DNA of 64,000 nt from Limosilactobacillus caecicola (GTDB taxonomy: Bacteria; Bacillota; Bacilli; Lactobacillales; Lactobacillaceae), in assembly GCF_943192935.1 (NCBI RefSeq), contig NZ_CALPCI010000001.1, forward strand, positions 310,001-374,000. The letters are read 5' to 3'. A program made the position numbers and the translations under genes. Below the pieces are notes generated by a model. That model was not told the DNA's origin and ran no database searches. It was given only the letters and a program-made list of their open reading frames with translations. Below, piece after piece: positions 26,438-35,902 of the stretch; the first letter of the stretch is position 1, and every line of letters begins with the position of its first letter.

Positions 26438-26531
26438 CTAGACCAATTGTTAATTTGACAGACGTTAGACAATCGGTTGTAGTGCTGATCTACCATAGGA
26501 AAAATTCATTTTGCATAGACCCATTTTGTTA
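26438..26531 (+). promoter_or_regulatory. Upstream control region of gnd shared with zwf
   Basis: Carries CTAGACCAATT (26438-26448), CAATCGG (26470-26476) and CCATTTTGTTA (26521-26531), the same three blocks as upstream of zwf. Confidence 0.55.
26456..26471. promoter_or_regulatory. 16-bp LacI-type operator, copy 3 (gnd)
   Basis: TGACAGACGTTAGACA aligns with the sites at 856, 22160 and 57199 without gaps but is the most diverged. It overlaps a possible -35 TTGACA (26455-26460). Confidence 0.4.
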
Positions 26532-26566
26532 ATGAAAAAACCTTGTGCAAACTTTCTCAAATTGTT

Positions 26567-26594
26567 TTGATATCGTTTTCCTTTCTGTTATAAT
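26567..26594 (+). promoter_or_regulatory. gnd promoter
   Basis: -35 TTGATA (26567-26572), 16-base spacer, -10 TATAAT (26589-26594) with extended TGT before it. The rest of the 360-base gap before gnd holds only the shared upstream blocks. Confidence 0.65.
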
Positions 26595-26637
26595 GGGTAC
26601 CGTAAAATGTATTTCTATTAAGGAGTGTGACAACACA

Positions 26638-28074
26638 ATGTCAGATAAGAAAGCACAAATTGGTGTTGTAGGCCTTGCCGTTATGGGTAAGAACCTTGCA
26701 TTGAACATCGAAAGTCGCGGTTTTACTGTCGGCGTATACAACCGTCACCGTAACCGGACTGACGAAATGATTCGCGATCACAGTGACAAGAACCTGGTAC
26801 CTAGTTACACGATTAAGGACTTTGTTGACTCACTTGAAAAGCCTCGTCGAATCCTTTTGATGGTTAAGGCTGGTGCACCAACTGATGCCGTTATCGATGA
26901 ATTGTTACCATTGCTTGACAAGGGTGATGTGTTGATCGACGGTGGGAACACCAACTTCCACGACACGATGGAACGGAACGCTAAGTTGGACAAGTCCGGT
27001 ATCAACTTTATCGGCATGGGTGTTTCCGGTGGTGAACTTGGTGCTCTCCATGGTCCTTCTCTGATGCCTGGTGGTCAAAAGGAAGCTTATGACTTAGTTG
27101 CCCCAATCTTAACTAAGATTGCTGCTAAGGCTGAAGAAGATGGCAAACCTTGTGTTGCCTACATTGGCCCTAATGGTGCTGGTCACTATGTCAAGATGGT
27201 CCACAACGGGATCGAATATGGTGACGAAGAATTAATCGACGAAAGTTACAACATCATGCGGAACGTTTTGAAGATGCCTGTTGATGACATTGCCAAGACT
27301 TTTGCTGAATGGAACAAGGGTGAATTAAGCAGCTACTTAGTTGATATCACCGCTGACATCTTAACTCGTAAGGATGACCTTGGTGACGACAAGGCTAAGC
27401 CAATCGTTGACATGATCCTTGACCGTGGTGCCAACAAGGGTACTGGTAAGTGGAGTTCTATGACTGCCCTTGACGGTGGTGCTCCTCAATCAGTTATTAC
27501 TGAAGCTGTTTACGCTCGTTACATCTCCATGATGAAGGACGAACGTGTTCAAGCAAGCAAGGAATTGCCTGAAGACGTTGAAGCTGTTTCCTTTGATGAT
27601 AAGAAGGAAATGGTTGAAAAGATTCGTCAAGCCCTTTACTTCGGTAAGGTAATGTCCTATGCTCAAGGTTTTGAACAAATGCGGATCGACTCCGAACGCT
27701 ACGGTTGGAACCTCAAGATGGGTGAATTAGCTCAAATCTGGCGTGCCGGATGTATCATTCGTGCTCAATTCTTACAAAACATCACTGATGCTTATGATAA
27801 GAACCCTGACTTGAAGAATCTGCTCCTTGATGACTACTTCAAGGAAATCGCCAAGAAGTACCAAAAGGCAACTCGGGATGTTGTTTCTCTTGCTGTTAAG
27901 GCAGGTATCCCAGTTCCATCACTGAGTGCCGCAATTAGCTACTACGACTCCTACCGTGCAGAAGTCCTTCCTGCTAACTTGCTTCAAGCACAACGTGACT
28001 ACTTCGGTGCTCACACTTACGAACGGACCGACCGTCCTGGTAACTTCCACTACAGCTGGTACGAAGAACAATAA
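26638..28074 (+). CDS. gnd: 6-phosphogluconate dehydrogenase, decarboxylating
   Basis: Converts 6-phosphogluconate to ribulose 5-phosphate and CO2 with reduction of NAD(P)+, the source of CO2 in heterofermentation. It has 478 residues. Dinucleotide loop [14 protein letters not shown] (residues 8-21); substrate and catalytic blocks [20 protein letters not shown] and [17 protein letters not shown]-terminal [11 protein letters not shown]. Start is the ATG at 26638, with AAGGAG 12 bases upstream. Codon use is strongly biased, as in highly expressed genes. Confidence 0.97.
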   Translation: MSDKKAQIGVVGLAVMGKNLALNIESRGFTVGVYNRHRNRTDEMIRDHSDKNLVPSYTIKDFVDSLEKPRRILLMVKAGAPTDAVIDELLPLLDKGDVLIDGGNTNFHDTMERNAKLDKSGINFIGMGVSGGELGALHGPSLMPGGQKEAYDLVAPILTKIAAKAEEDGKPCVAYIGPNGAGHYVKMVHNGIEYGDEELIDESYNIMRNVLKMPVDDIAKTFAEWNKGELSSYLVDITADILTRKDDLGDDKAKPIVDMILDRGANKGTGKWSSMTALDGGAPQSVITEAVYARYISMMKDERVQASKELPEDVEAVSFDDKKEMVEKIRQALYFGKVMSYAQGFEQMRIDSERYGWNLKMGELAQIWRAGCIIRAQFLQNITDAYDKNPDLKNLLLDDYFKEIAKKYQKATRDVVSLAVKAGIPVPSLSAAISYYDSYRAEVLPANLLQAQRDYFGAHTYERTDRPGNFHYSWYEEQ

Positions 28075-28093
28075 TTTACTTATTGTCCAGATT

Positions 28094-28128
28094 AAAAGAG
28101 CGAATTTCATTAGAAATTCGCTCTTTTT
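28094..28128 (+). terminator. gnd terminator
   Basis: Fifteen-bp stem AAAAGAGCGAATTTC/GAAATTCGCTCTTTT (28094-28108, 28113-28127), loop ATTA, T-run. Confidence 0.88.
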
Positions 28129-28147
28129 GTGTACCATCAAATTCAAA

Positions 28148-28376
28148 TTAATGCGTCAATGAGTGAATAAACCGGTCCTCCCAGCCAGCGCGTCCCGCAG
28201 CGTCATTTTTGAAGACTTCTGCTAACTCTACTTGTAACACTTCATCAACGTTCTCTGCCGTAATCTGCTGACGGGACTTCCTTTGCCCACGGCAAATGCT
28301 CTTCGCTAATTTTATTCGCTTGCCCGAGCTAATATTTCTTGACCTCGGCTAATTCGTCCTTTAGCCAAGCTGGTAA
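28148..28376 (-). pseudogene. galT: C-terminal relic of galactose-1-phosphate uridylyltransferase
   Basis: Downstream of the galK relic and in the same frame, the minus strand encodes LPAWLKDELAEVKKY, a stop, then LGQANKISEEHLPWAKEV. After a frameshift comes ITAENVDEVLQVELAEVF and WEDRFIHSLTH ending at a TAA (28150-28148). These match my memory of the C-terminal part of Firmicutes-type GalT. Roughly four fifths of the gene is missing. The assignment rests on recalled family pattern. Confidence 0.6.
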
Positions 28377-28946
<570 letters not shown>

Positions 28947-28992
28947 ATTTACTCCTCCGACCGAATTGGGCCAACTTGATCTGCAAAGAAAC

Positions 28993-29020
28993 AAAAAAGC
29001 TCCCATCAGCGGGAGCCTTT
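28993..29020 (-). terminator. Terminator of the universal stress protein gene
   Basis: Stem GCTCCC/GGGAGC (28999-29004, 29011-29016) with six T on the minus strand. Confidence 0.75.
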
Positions 29021-29028
29021 CATTCGCT

Positions 29029-29505
29029 TTATTTAATATCCAATTGTTGGTTATCTAAACCAGTCCGGACAACCAAAACGTCACATGGGGCGTTCCGCTT
29101 AACAAAGGACGTCACGGAACCAACCATGGCCCGTTGCAAACGGGACATCCCACTGGCGCCCATGATCAACAAGTCATTTTTGTGGTCCTTTGGGAAATCA
29201 AAGGCAATCACCGTCTTCGGGTTCCCCAAACGAATGTGGATATCAATGTTATCAAAGTCATCGTCTTGCTTAACTTTTTTCAAAAGGTCCTTCAAATAAT
29301 CAGTGGCCTTGTCCACCAATTGATAAGCAATGCTGCCGTCGGACATGCCGGCAAAGTTGTAAGCCATCGCCCGGGTATCCACAACATTCAGCACATCAAT
29401 GTGGGCATCGTTCCGCTTAGCGGAAACGACCGCCTTTTCCAAGGCAGCTTCAGCTTGCTTGGAACCATCCACTGGTACCAAAATGTTTTCATATTCTTGA
29501 TCCAT
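29029..29505 (-). CDS. Universal stress protein, UspA family
   Basis: Protein of 158 residues with the Usp fold: ILVPVDGSKQAEAALEKAV at the start and the ATP-binding loop LLIMGASGMSRLQRAMVGSV with GxxG-9x-G-type spacing near residue 130. Likely a nucleotide-binding cytoplasmic stress factor. Ribosome site TTGGAGG. Single gene. Confidence 0.92.
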   Translation of the reverse strand: MDQEYENILVPVDGSKQAEAALEKAVVSAKRNDAHIDVLNVVDTRAMAYNFAGMSDGSIAYQLVDKATDYLKDLLKKVKQDDDFDNIDIHIRLGNPKTVIAFDFPKDHKNDLLIMGASGMSRLQRAMVGSVTSFVKRNAPCDVLVVRTGLDNQQLDIK

Positions 29506-29626
29506 AAATCAACAGCCTCCAATCAATCAACTATCAGTACTATTTTACCACATTCCGTTGATTAATTGGTTAGGGTAAAATTTAGCTTACTCTGTGCAAA
29601 TCATCAATTCATTTTCAGAAAACTAA

Positions 29627-29644
29627 TTTGGAATCCATTCCAAA
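29627..29644. promoter_or_regulatory. Palindrome upstream of the Lrp gene
   Basis: TTTGGAAT-CC-ATTCCAAA is a perfect 18-bp palindrome about 120 bases before the Lrp start. It is a candidate Lrp/AsnC autoregulatory site. Nothing else is evident in the 260-base gap. Confidence 0.5.
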
Positions 29645-29766
29645 CAATTTGATTTTGATCACCCTAAATTGACTTCCCAACCAAAGTAGCCTACAATCTA
29701 CTTAACCTTTAACTGATTTTTGTAAAGTTCGGTTGGTAACACAAGACAATAAATGAGGATGACTGA

Positions 29767-30210
29767 ATGGATCAAATTGATATGAAAATCTTGAACATGC
29801 TTCAAGAAAACGCCCGCGTTTCGCTAAAGGAAATGTCGAAAGCTTGTTACATTTCCTCACCGGCGATTGCAGCCCGAATTTCGAAAATGGAAGACGCTGG
29901 GATCATTACTGGCTACCACACTAGTATTGACCAGGAAAAGTTGGACTACCACGTCAAAGCGTTTGTGATGGTCCAGCTAGAACCAAGCCAAAAGGGTGAT
30001 TTCTATCCATACGTGCGCTCAATTTCAAACGTCATTGAGTGTAACTGTATTACTGGTGACTACTCTGAAGTAATGGAAGTCGCCTTTCCTTCCACCGGTG
30101 ATTTGGATGACTTCATTAATGAAGTCCAACGTCGCTTTGGTAAAACCAGCACTCAGATTGTGTTCTCCACCAGTGTGGAACACCGGGGAATCAAGTTAAG
30201 TGAACAATAA
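29767..30210 (+). CDS. Lrp/AsnC-family regulator
   Basis: Protein of 147 residues. The N-terminal helix-turn-helix (MDQIDMKILNMLQENARVSL, then KEMSKACYISSPAIAARISK) is followed by a RAM effector domain from about residue 65. Members bind amino acids and form octamers. No amino acid operon is adjacent, so the targets are unknown. A palindrome lies upstream. Confidence 0.92.
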   Translation: MDQIDMKILNMLQENARVSLKEMSKACYISSPAIAARISKMEDAGIITGYHTSIDQEKLDYHVKAFVMVQLEPSQKGDFYPYVRSISNVIECNCITGDYSEVMEVAFPSTGDLDDFINEVQRRFGKTSTQIVFSTSVEHRGIKLSEQ

Positions 30211-30212
30211 GT

Positions 30213-30251
30213 AAAACAGGAACCCGACATTAATGTTAGGCTCCTGTTTTT
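30213..30251. terminator. Bidirectional terminator between Lrp and PepF genes
   Basis: Stem AAAACAGGA/TCCTGTTTT (30213-30221, 30242-30250) with an imperfect upper part and flanking A/T runs. Confidence 0.75.
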
Positions 30252-30254
30252 GCT

Positions 30255-32069
30255 TTAAGCTAAATCCAGTAATTGTTCAATTTGATCCAGACGCTGACTC
30301 AAGACCTTTAATGAGTCTTCCAAGTATTGACCACTCGTCACGTCGACTCCGGCACGCTTGAGAATCGTAATTGGGTCAGCCGAACCACCAGCCCGCAGGA
30401 ATGCCAAATACTTATCTAAGGCCCCGGGTTGCTTGGTCCAAACCCGTTCAGACAACGTCGTCGCAATCGCCCACGACGTCGCGTACTGGTAAACGTAGTA
30501 ATTCATGTAGAAATGGGGGACGTAGGCCCAGCCCTGGGTTGGTGTCCCCGCCAACTTCACGTCGGGACCGTAGTATTTCTCAACCAATTTTTGGTTCATC
30601 TGATCAAGGTAATCGGCGGTCAAGGTCCGGCCAGCCTGCTGCTCACGGTAGGCCGTATCTTCAAATTCTGCGAACTGGGTTTGCCGGTAAATCGAGCCAA
30701 TAAACCCGTTAATTGATTGTTCTAAGATAAAGACCTGTAATTCACGGTTGTCATGGTACTTTTGCAACAAGTATTCCGTCAAAATATTTTCGTTAAACGT
30801 TGACGCCACTTCCGCTAAGAAAATCGGCGCATCCGCGTATTCGGACGGCTGAGCGTGTTGGCTAAACCAGCTGTGCATGGCATGCCCAGACTCGTGGGCC
30901 AGGACAAAGGTACTGTAGAGCTTGTCAGTCCAGTTCAGTAAAATGTATGGGTTCGCTTGGTAAACCCCAATCTGGTAACCACCGGACCGCTTTCCCCGGT
31001 TTTCCGCGGCGTCAATCCACCGATGCGTGAATTCTTGCTCTAGGCCGGCAACGTACTCTGGCCCCATCACCTGCATCGCATCGAGGACCATTTCCTTGCC
31101 CTGGTCAAAAGTTGTCCGGAGCAAGTCCTTGCCCGCCAGTGGTACCCCGACATCATATTGGTAGAACGGATCTAAATGCAAGGCCCGTTTTTTGATGGAA
31201 TACCAACGGTAGGCCAGGTTGAGGTGCTGGTTGACCGTGTCAACCAAGGTATCGTAGACTTTTTCATCAATTTGGCTTCCCGCTAAGGCCGCCTGCCGTG
31301 CACTCTTGTAATGCCGGAGTTCCGCAATGGAATTCCGACTATCAATAAAGCTGTTCAGGGTTGACGCAAAGGTATTGCGCAATTCATGATACGGCTTTTG
31401 ATAAGCTAGAAAGGCCGCTTTTCGCACGTCCCGGTTCGTCGATTCCGTAAATTGGCTCCGGTTACCATGGGTCAGTTCGACCAGTTCACCCTGGTCGTTT
31501 TTCACCTTGCCAAAGTGGAGGTCAGCATCATTCAAAGTGTTGTAAATTGTATCCGCACTATCGAGGGACCGGCTCAATTGGCTCAGCAACCCCTCCTCGC
31601 TGGTCGTCAAGACGTGCCCCTTTTGGAGACGGATCTGGTGAAGCATGAACCGGAATTCACGCAAGTCTGGAATGGTTTGCAACCATTGGTCCAGCGTCGT
31701 TTGATCAATCGCAACGATTTCGGGATCCATAAAGGACAGGGCGGTATCAATTTGGGTCGCCGCCTTTTCTGCAACCCCGTACAATTCGGTTGCTTGCGCA
31801 TCCGTTGTGTCACTATCGCGGCGGAGAAAGGCGTAGACATATTCCCGTTCGAGCTCCTCGCCAATTTCTTTAGAAGCTTGCAGAGCCTGCAAAAGGGTCT
31901 CACCACTATTCGCCAACTGACCAGCTAACTGGTGAAGTTCGGTCGCCTTCGCCACCGTTTTCTTCAATTGTGTCTTCATAGCTTCATCATTGGGATACAA
32001 CAGGGTTAGATCCCAAGTCAATGCCATCGACACCTCCTGCCGACTCGGCAACGTGTGTTCATCACTCAT
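30255..32069 (-). CDS. pepF: Oligoendopeptidase F
   Basis: Family M3 zinc peptidase of 604 residues that cleaves oligopeptides of about 7-17 residues in the cytoplasm. The zinc motif HESGHAMHSW is near residue 390, preceded by KLYSTFVLA; the third ligand lies in AEVASTFNE about 30 residues on. The N-terminus LPSRQEVSMALTWDLTLLYP is typical. Start is the ATG at 32069, just after the stop of the symporter gene, with AGAAGG upstream; the two genes form an operon. Confidence 0.95.
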   Translation of the reverse strand: MSDEHTLPSRQEVSMALTWDLTLLYPNDEAMKTQLKKTVAKATELHQLAGQLANSGETLLQALQASKEIGEELEREYVYAFLRRDSDTTDAQATELYGVAEKAATQIDTALSFMDPEIVAIDQTTLDQWLQTIPDLREFRFMLHQIRLQKGHVLTTSEEGLLSQLSRSLDSADTIYNTLNDADLHFGKVKNDQGELVELTHGNRSQFTESTNRDVRKAAFLAYQKPYHELRNTFASTLNSFIDSRNSIAELRHYKSARQAALAGSQIDEKVYDTLVDTVNQHLNLAYRWYSIKKRALHLDPFYQYDVGVPLAGKDLLRTTFDQGKEMVLDAMQVMGPEYVAGLEQEFTHRWIDAAENRGKRSGGYQIGVYQANPYILLNWTDKLYSTFVLAHESGHAMHSWFSQHAQPSEYADAPIFLAEVASTFNENILTEYLLQKYHDNRELQVFILEQSINGFIGSIYRQTQFAEFEDTAYREQQAGRTLTADYLDQMNQKLVEKYYGPDVKLAGTPTQGWAYVPHFYMNYYVYQYATSWAIATTLSERVWTKQPGALDKYLAFLRAGGSADPITILKRAGVDVTSGQYLEDSLKVLSQRLDQIEQLLDLA

Positions 32070-32072
32070 CAA

Positions 32073-33359
32073 TTAGGCCTTCTTTCGATCAAAACTATCC
32101 AGGTACTCAACATACTTATCCTTATCTAATTCGTGTTCGGATTCCCCGATCACCAGGGTCGCAATCGAGTTACCGACTACGTTGACCACAGTCCGGCCCA
32201 TGTCCACAAACCGGTCGATCCCGGCAATAAAGGTCAACCCTGCAACTGGCACCCCAATGGTCGAGACACTAGCCAAGAGGACCACAAAGGACGCTCCTGG
32301 AACACCGGCCATCCCTTTGGAGGTAATCATCAAAACAACTAGTAAGGTAAATTGGTGTTCCCAAGTCAAATGGATCCCGTAGGCTTGCGCCAAGAAGATG
32401 GCCGCCAATGATTGGTAAATGGCCGAACCATCCAGGTTAAAGGTGTAACCGGTTGGAATAACAAAGGACGCAATCCCCTTTTCAACCCCCATTTTTTGGG
32501 ACTTTTCAATCAACCGCGGAAGGGTTACTTCTGAGCTGGCGGTTGAGAACGCCAACACGATTTCTTCCCAAATGGCCCGCATCGTCTTCCAGTAGTGCAG
32601 GTGGAAGATTTTGGCAACGATCCCTAACACGACAATACAGAAAAAGGCCATCGTCAGGTAGGCTAACAAGACAAAGTAACCCAACGGCAACAGGGCCTTA
32701 ATCCCCATTTCAGCGATCGTCATCCCAATCAAGCCAAAGACCCCAATTGGTGCGTATTTCATAACCCAGTTCGTTACTTTGAACATTACTTCGGAAACGC
32801 TATTCAAAAAATCAACGACAATCTTGCCCCGTTCTCCTATCGAAGCCAAGCCAAGGCCAAAGAAGACACTAAAGAAAATCACCGGCATCATATCGCCATC
32901 GCTAATCGACTTGAAGATATTGGTTGGGATAATCGCTAAGATTTGATCCCAAAAGCCCGTATGCCCCTTGGCCGCTTTCGCCGTCGCCATGTATTTTGAA
33001 ATATCGGAAGCGTGGAGGCTTTTAATCTCAATAAAACTCCCTGGATGGGCCACGTTGGCGACAATCAACCCGACAATAATCGCAATGGTGGTCAAGACCT
33101 CAAAGTAGATGATGGTCTTCCCACCAATCCGTCCTAATTTATGGAAGTCACCAATGTTGGCAATCCCGACGGTCAGACAGGAGATCACAATCGGCATAAC
33201 GATCATTTGAATCAGACGCAAAAAGATCGTCCCGAGGCTTTGCATCACAACGATTGCGGAGTTATTTTTGTAAAAAATCATCCCACAGATAATTCCGGCA
33301 ATCAGGCCAATAAAAATTTGCCACCCCAAACTAAGGCGACTAATACGGTAGTGCTTCAC
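32073..33359 (-). CDS. Dicarboxylate/amino acid:cation symporter (DAACS)
   Basis: Protein of 428 residues with eight helices and two re-entrant hairpins. It has the family blocks FSTASSEVTLPRLIE (serine-rich hairpin), FVIPTGYTFNLDGSAIYQSL and GVPGASFVVLLASVSTIGVP, as in GltP/GltT. It imports glutamate, aspartate or C4-dicarboxylates, or possibly cystine-like substrates, with Na+ or H+. Start GTG with AAGGAGGG upstream. Upstream of pepF in one operon. Confidence 0.92.
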   Translation of the reverse strand: MKHYRISRLSLGWQIFIGLIAGIICGMIFYKNNSAIVVMQSLGTIFLRLIQMIVMPIVISCLTVGIANIGDFHKLGRIGGKTIIYFEVLTTIAIIVGLIVANVAHPGSFIEIKSLHASDISKYMATAKAAKGHTGFWDQILAIIPTNIFKSISDGDMMPVIFFSVFFGLGLASIGERGKIVVDFLNSVSEVMFKVTNWVMKYAPIGVFGLIGMTIAEMGIKALLPLGYFVLLAYLTMAFFCIVVLGIVAKIFHLHYWKTMRAIWEEIVLAFSTASSEVTLPRLIEKSQKMGVEKGIASFVIPTGYTFNLDGSAIYQSLAAIFLAQAYGIHLTWEHQFTLLVVLMITSKGMAGVPGASFVVLLASVSTIGVPVAGLTFIAGIDRFVDMGRTVVNVVGNSIATLVIGESEHELDKDKYVEYLDSFDRKKA

Positions 33360-33492
33360 GGCTACCCCCTCCTTATCAATTCTTAAACAATTATTTTAGC
33401 ATAGTTTCAACGAAAATTTATTCAACTCCTGAATAAACCAGAGTATCATTGTTACTGAAATAATCATGTTTTAAATAATATGGGAGGTTGTA

Positions 33493-34164
33493 ATGATTTC
33501 AAAAAAGTGGGCCAATAGTATTAACGGCCGGATTACCTTTCTCGCTATTTCCATCATAATTAATTCCTTTTTTAACGCCCTCACGGTTTCAACGCAAATG
33601 GGGAGTGCGATCTGGACAGCGTCGGCAGTGAGTCTAAGTAACTGGCTCCACTTTTCGTTGGGAAACGTCCTCTTCGCCGAAGGGGTAATTGTGGCCTTCA
33701 CCAACCTCGCCCTGCTCGGTCATTTTGACTGGTTCCGACTGGTCCGTAACCTGCTCTTCATCACCCCGTTCAGTTACCTTTTAGCGGGCTTTGAAAAACT
33801 CTTCGTCCACTGGGGTGTTCCTGAATTAGGGATCGGCTGGCGCGCAGTTCTCGACGTGATCGGCCTCTTCGGGGTCGCTGCCGCGGTCTCGCTTTACCAA
33901 CGGGCCAACATCATCATGCACCCCAATGACGATTTACCATACATTCTGCGGTTCCGCTTCATGCATGGCTCATCAGTCTTTTCCCAGTGGATGAGCAACG
34001 TGCCACCGCTAATCATCGTGGTCCTCGTGTTCGTTGTTAACGGGCACTGGTACTCGTTTGGGATCGGGACCATCTACAACATCCTGACCCAAGGTTACCT
34101 GATTGGTTGGTCGGACCAGCATTTTCTCCCGGTCCTCCACCACCACCTTGAATTCAAAAACTAA
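33493..34164 (+). CDS. YczE/YitT-like membrane protein, second paralogue
   Basis: Protein of 223 residues with about five to six hydrophobic helices, clearly homologous to the protein at 52-792. Shared blocks include VSLYQRANIIMHPNDDLPYI and FRFMHGSSVFSQWMSNVPP, and a closing GWSDQHFLPVLHHH. Its promoter lacks the 16-bp operator seen at 856. Ribosome site GGGAGG. The function is unknown. Confidence 0.72.
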   Translation: MISKKWANSINGRITFLAISIIINSFFNALTVSTQMGSAIWTASAVSLSNWLHFSLGNVLFAEGVIVAFTNLALLGHFDWFRLVRNLLFITPFSYLLAGFEKLFVHWGVPELGIGWRAVLDVIGLFGVAAAVSLYQRANIIMHPNDDLPYILRFRFMHGSSVFSQWMSNVPPLIIVVLVFVVNGHWYSFGIGTIYNILTQGYLIGWSDQHFLPVLHHHLEFKN

Positions 34165-34215
34165 TCATCAAGAACATAAATAATGCAGCCAAAATAAAAT
34201 TCAAATAACGCAGTA

Positions 34216-34365
34216 CAACAATGGCCTCCAACATCCGGTAAAGCCGAATGCTGGAGGCCTATTGTTGCTGGCGGGGGCTCGAAAATAGCCCCAGGCATTC
34301 GGGGTTGTGAATACCTGAGACTATTTTCATATATATCGGGAATCAGCTGATTCCCGCTCGCCAGC
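34216..34365. repeat. Structured two-domain repeat, copy 1
   Basis: Domain 1 is a long hairpin at 34216-34267 (CAACAATGGCCTCC pairs with GGAGGCCTATTGTTG) around a core ACATCCGGTAAAGCC. Domain 2 is closed by GCTGGCG/CGCCAGC (34267-34273, 34359-34365) and holds GGGGCT/AGCCCC (34274-34279, 34287-34292) and an 18-bp palindrome GGGAATCAGCTGATTCCC (34338-34355). A related element is at 49521-49615. It lies between convergent genes and fills most of this 230-base gap. Confidence 0.65.
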
Positions 34366-34394
34366 CTAAAAAACAATCAACATATGGGAGAATG

Positions 34395-34796
34395 TTAATC
34401 ATTCTTACGTCTCTTTAGACCAGCAATGCCAAGACCAATAGCGGAAGAATTCTCATTACCAGTTTGTGGGAGGGCCTGCTTTTGAGCATTCGTCGTTGTA
34501 CCGTTATTGTTCCCAGTAATGGTGATGTTGCCATTACCGTTGTTGTCACCATTGCCACGGTCAGCCGGAGTGACGTGAATCGTGACGGTGATTTCAGAGG
34601 TTTGACCATCTGGGTAGATTACCACAATGACTTCATCATGGTCACCTGGCGTATTAACGTCATCTTGAACCTTTTGCGGATCTTTCCATTGATACTTCGT
34701 GCCACCTGGCAAGTCTGGCTTGTGGCCGATCCCATCAGATGGGTTAGGAACATGGCTTCGCGGCTGGTGTATATCAGCCCGCCACAAATTAAACAT
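34395..34796 (-). pseudogene. C-terminal remnant of an LPXTG surface protein
   Basis: The minus strand encodes a Rib/YPDG-type repeat unit (HVPNPSDGIGHKPDLPGGT, then VIYPDGQTSEITVTIHV), an Asn/Gly-rich linker and a sortase signal LPQTGNENSSA ending in LKRRKND. The membrane span between LPQTG and the charged tail is only about ten residues (IGLGIAG), half the usual length. There is no signal peptide, ribosome site or N-terminal region. It is the tail of a large adhesin that was lost. Confidence 0.8.
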
Positions 34797-34867
34797 TGGC
34801 TTTTATAAAATTCCGTATATAAATTTTTAAGTCTAATTTTACCCTTATAAGATTGTTTAGTAGGTAA

Positions 34868-34883
34868 TGTTTCATGTGAAACA
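34868..34883. other. parS-like palindrome
   Basis: TGTTTCATGTGAAACA matches the bacterial parS consensus TGTTTCACGTGAAACA at 15 of 16 positions and sits inside a perfect 9+2+9 palindrome (34866-34885). It may be a ParB/Spo0J binding site; alternatively it is an operator for the SGNH hydrolase gene, which starts 49 bases downstream. Confidence 0.5.
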
Positions 34884-34931
34884 TTGGCAAAAATTACGGT
34901 AAAATTAACACAGCCGAGCAAAGGAGGAACT

Positions 34932-35879
34932 ATGACTTTGGAACTTACTGCCCAACAATTACTCACCCAAACCCATCAAACTGGTCGGTGGTTTATTAAA
35001 GACCAGCAGTTGCGGTCACCACTATTGGGTGCTGAATTAAGATTTACCGTTACTAATACGCAAAGTTTGGCGGTTCACACTATCAACCATGCCAACCCAC
35101 TCTCGCCCAGTCAGTACTGGGCCATTCGCATTGACAATGGGCCGTGGCAACGGTGGGCAGCCAGCCAGTTGGCCTTCGAGATCCCAATGACGAGTGATCA
35201 GCACCGTGTCCGGATCATGACGGGTGGTAATTGTGACTTAGATGACGTTTGGTTTCAACAGCAGGATTTTTCTCTCACTAAATTAGTCGTCGACGACCAG
35301 GCCATAGTGCACCCAGTTCAGCAAACCAAAAAGGTACTGGTTCTGGGCGATTCCATCACGGCCGGCTGTTGGATCAACGGTAAGCACGCCAGTGTTGATT
35401 ACCGGCCAGAACAAAACTACATTGCGATCGCACAAAACCTGCTACCAGACACTGAAATTCAGCGCGTTGCCTATTCGGCGGCGGGTGTTTTACGTCCCGG
35501 AACCGGTAATGTACCACCCGCCGGTCAATGGCTCACCCGACTTGACGATCAGCAGGCTGCGACTGTTGGTAATTACGATTCAATCGTCATCGCGTTGGGG
35601 GTTAATGACCGCCGTTTCAGCGAAAACCAATTTCGGACCGCCTACCGAGATTACGTGCAAGCGGTCCAACACCGCTATCAATCTCCAGTGGCATTAATGG
35701 TCCCCTTCCGCCAAAGTTTTCACGAAATCATCAGCAGAATTGGTCAGGAACTCGGCATGGCGGTGATTCAAACAACTGGGTGGTGCCACCACACTACTGA
35801 CGGTCTCCACCCTGATTTACAAGGCTCCCAAGAGGCCGGCGAGCATTTTGCACAAGTCCTAGCGCAACTGGTACAATAG
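34932..35879 (+). CDS. SGNH/GDSL-family hydrolase
   Basis: Protein of 315 residues: an N-terminal beta-rich domain (about 1-120) then an SGNH hydrolase domain. Block I VLGDSITAG (Ser nucleophile near residue 143), the block III region IALGVNDRR, and block V DGLHPD with the catalytic Asp and His. No signal peptide, so a cytoplasmic esterase, perhaps of a sugar or acyl ester. Start is the ATG at 34932 after AAAGGAGG. First gene of a cluster with a phosphatase and a PEBP-like protein. Confidence 0.85.
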   Translation: MTLELTAQQLLTQTHQTGRWFIKDQQLRSPLLGAELRFTVTNTQSLAVHTINHANPLSPSQYWAIRIDNGPWQRWAASQLAFEIPMTSDQHRVRIMTGGNCDLDDVWFQQQDFSLTKLVVDDQAIVHPVQQTKKVLVLGDSITAGCWINGKHASVDYRPEQNYIAIAQNLLPDTEIQRVAYSAAGVLRPGTGNVPPAGQWLTRLDDQQAATVGNYDSIVIALGVNDRRFSENQFRTAYRDYVQAVQHRYQSPVALMVPFRQSFHEIISRIGQELGMAVIQTTGWCHHTTDGLHPDLQGSQEAGEHFAQVLAQLVQ

Positions 35880-35902
35880 GTGTCAAGAAAGGAAGTGAGC
35901 TC

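Noticed and set aside
34619-34966. Minus-strand frame upstream of the LPXTG remnant
   Set aside because: It crosses the promoter area of the SGNH gene in a different frame from the surface protein remnant and has no motif.
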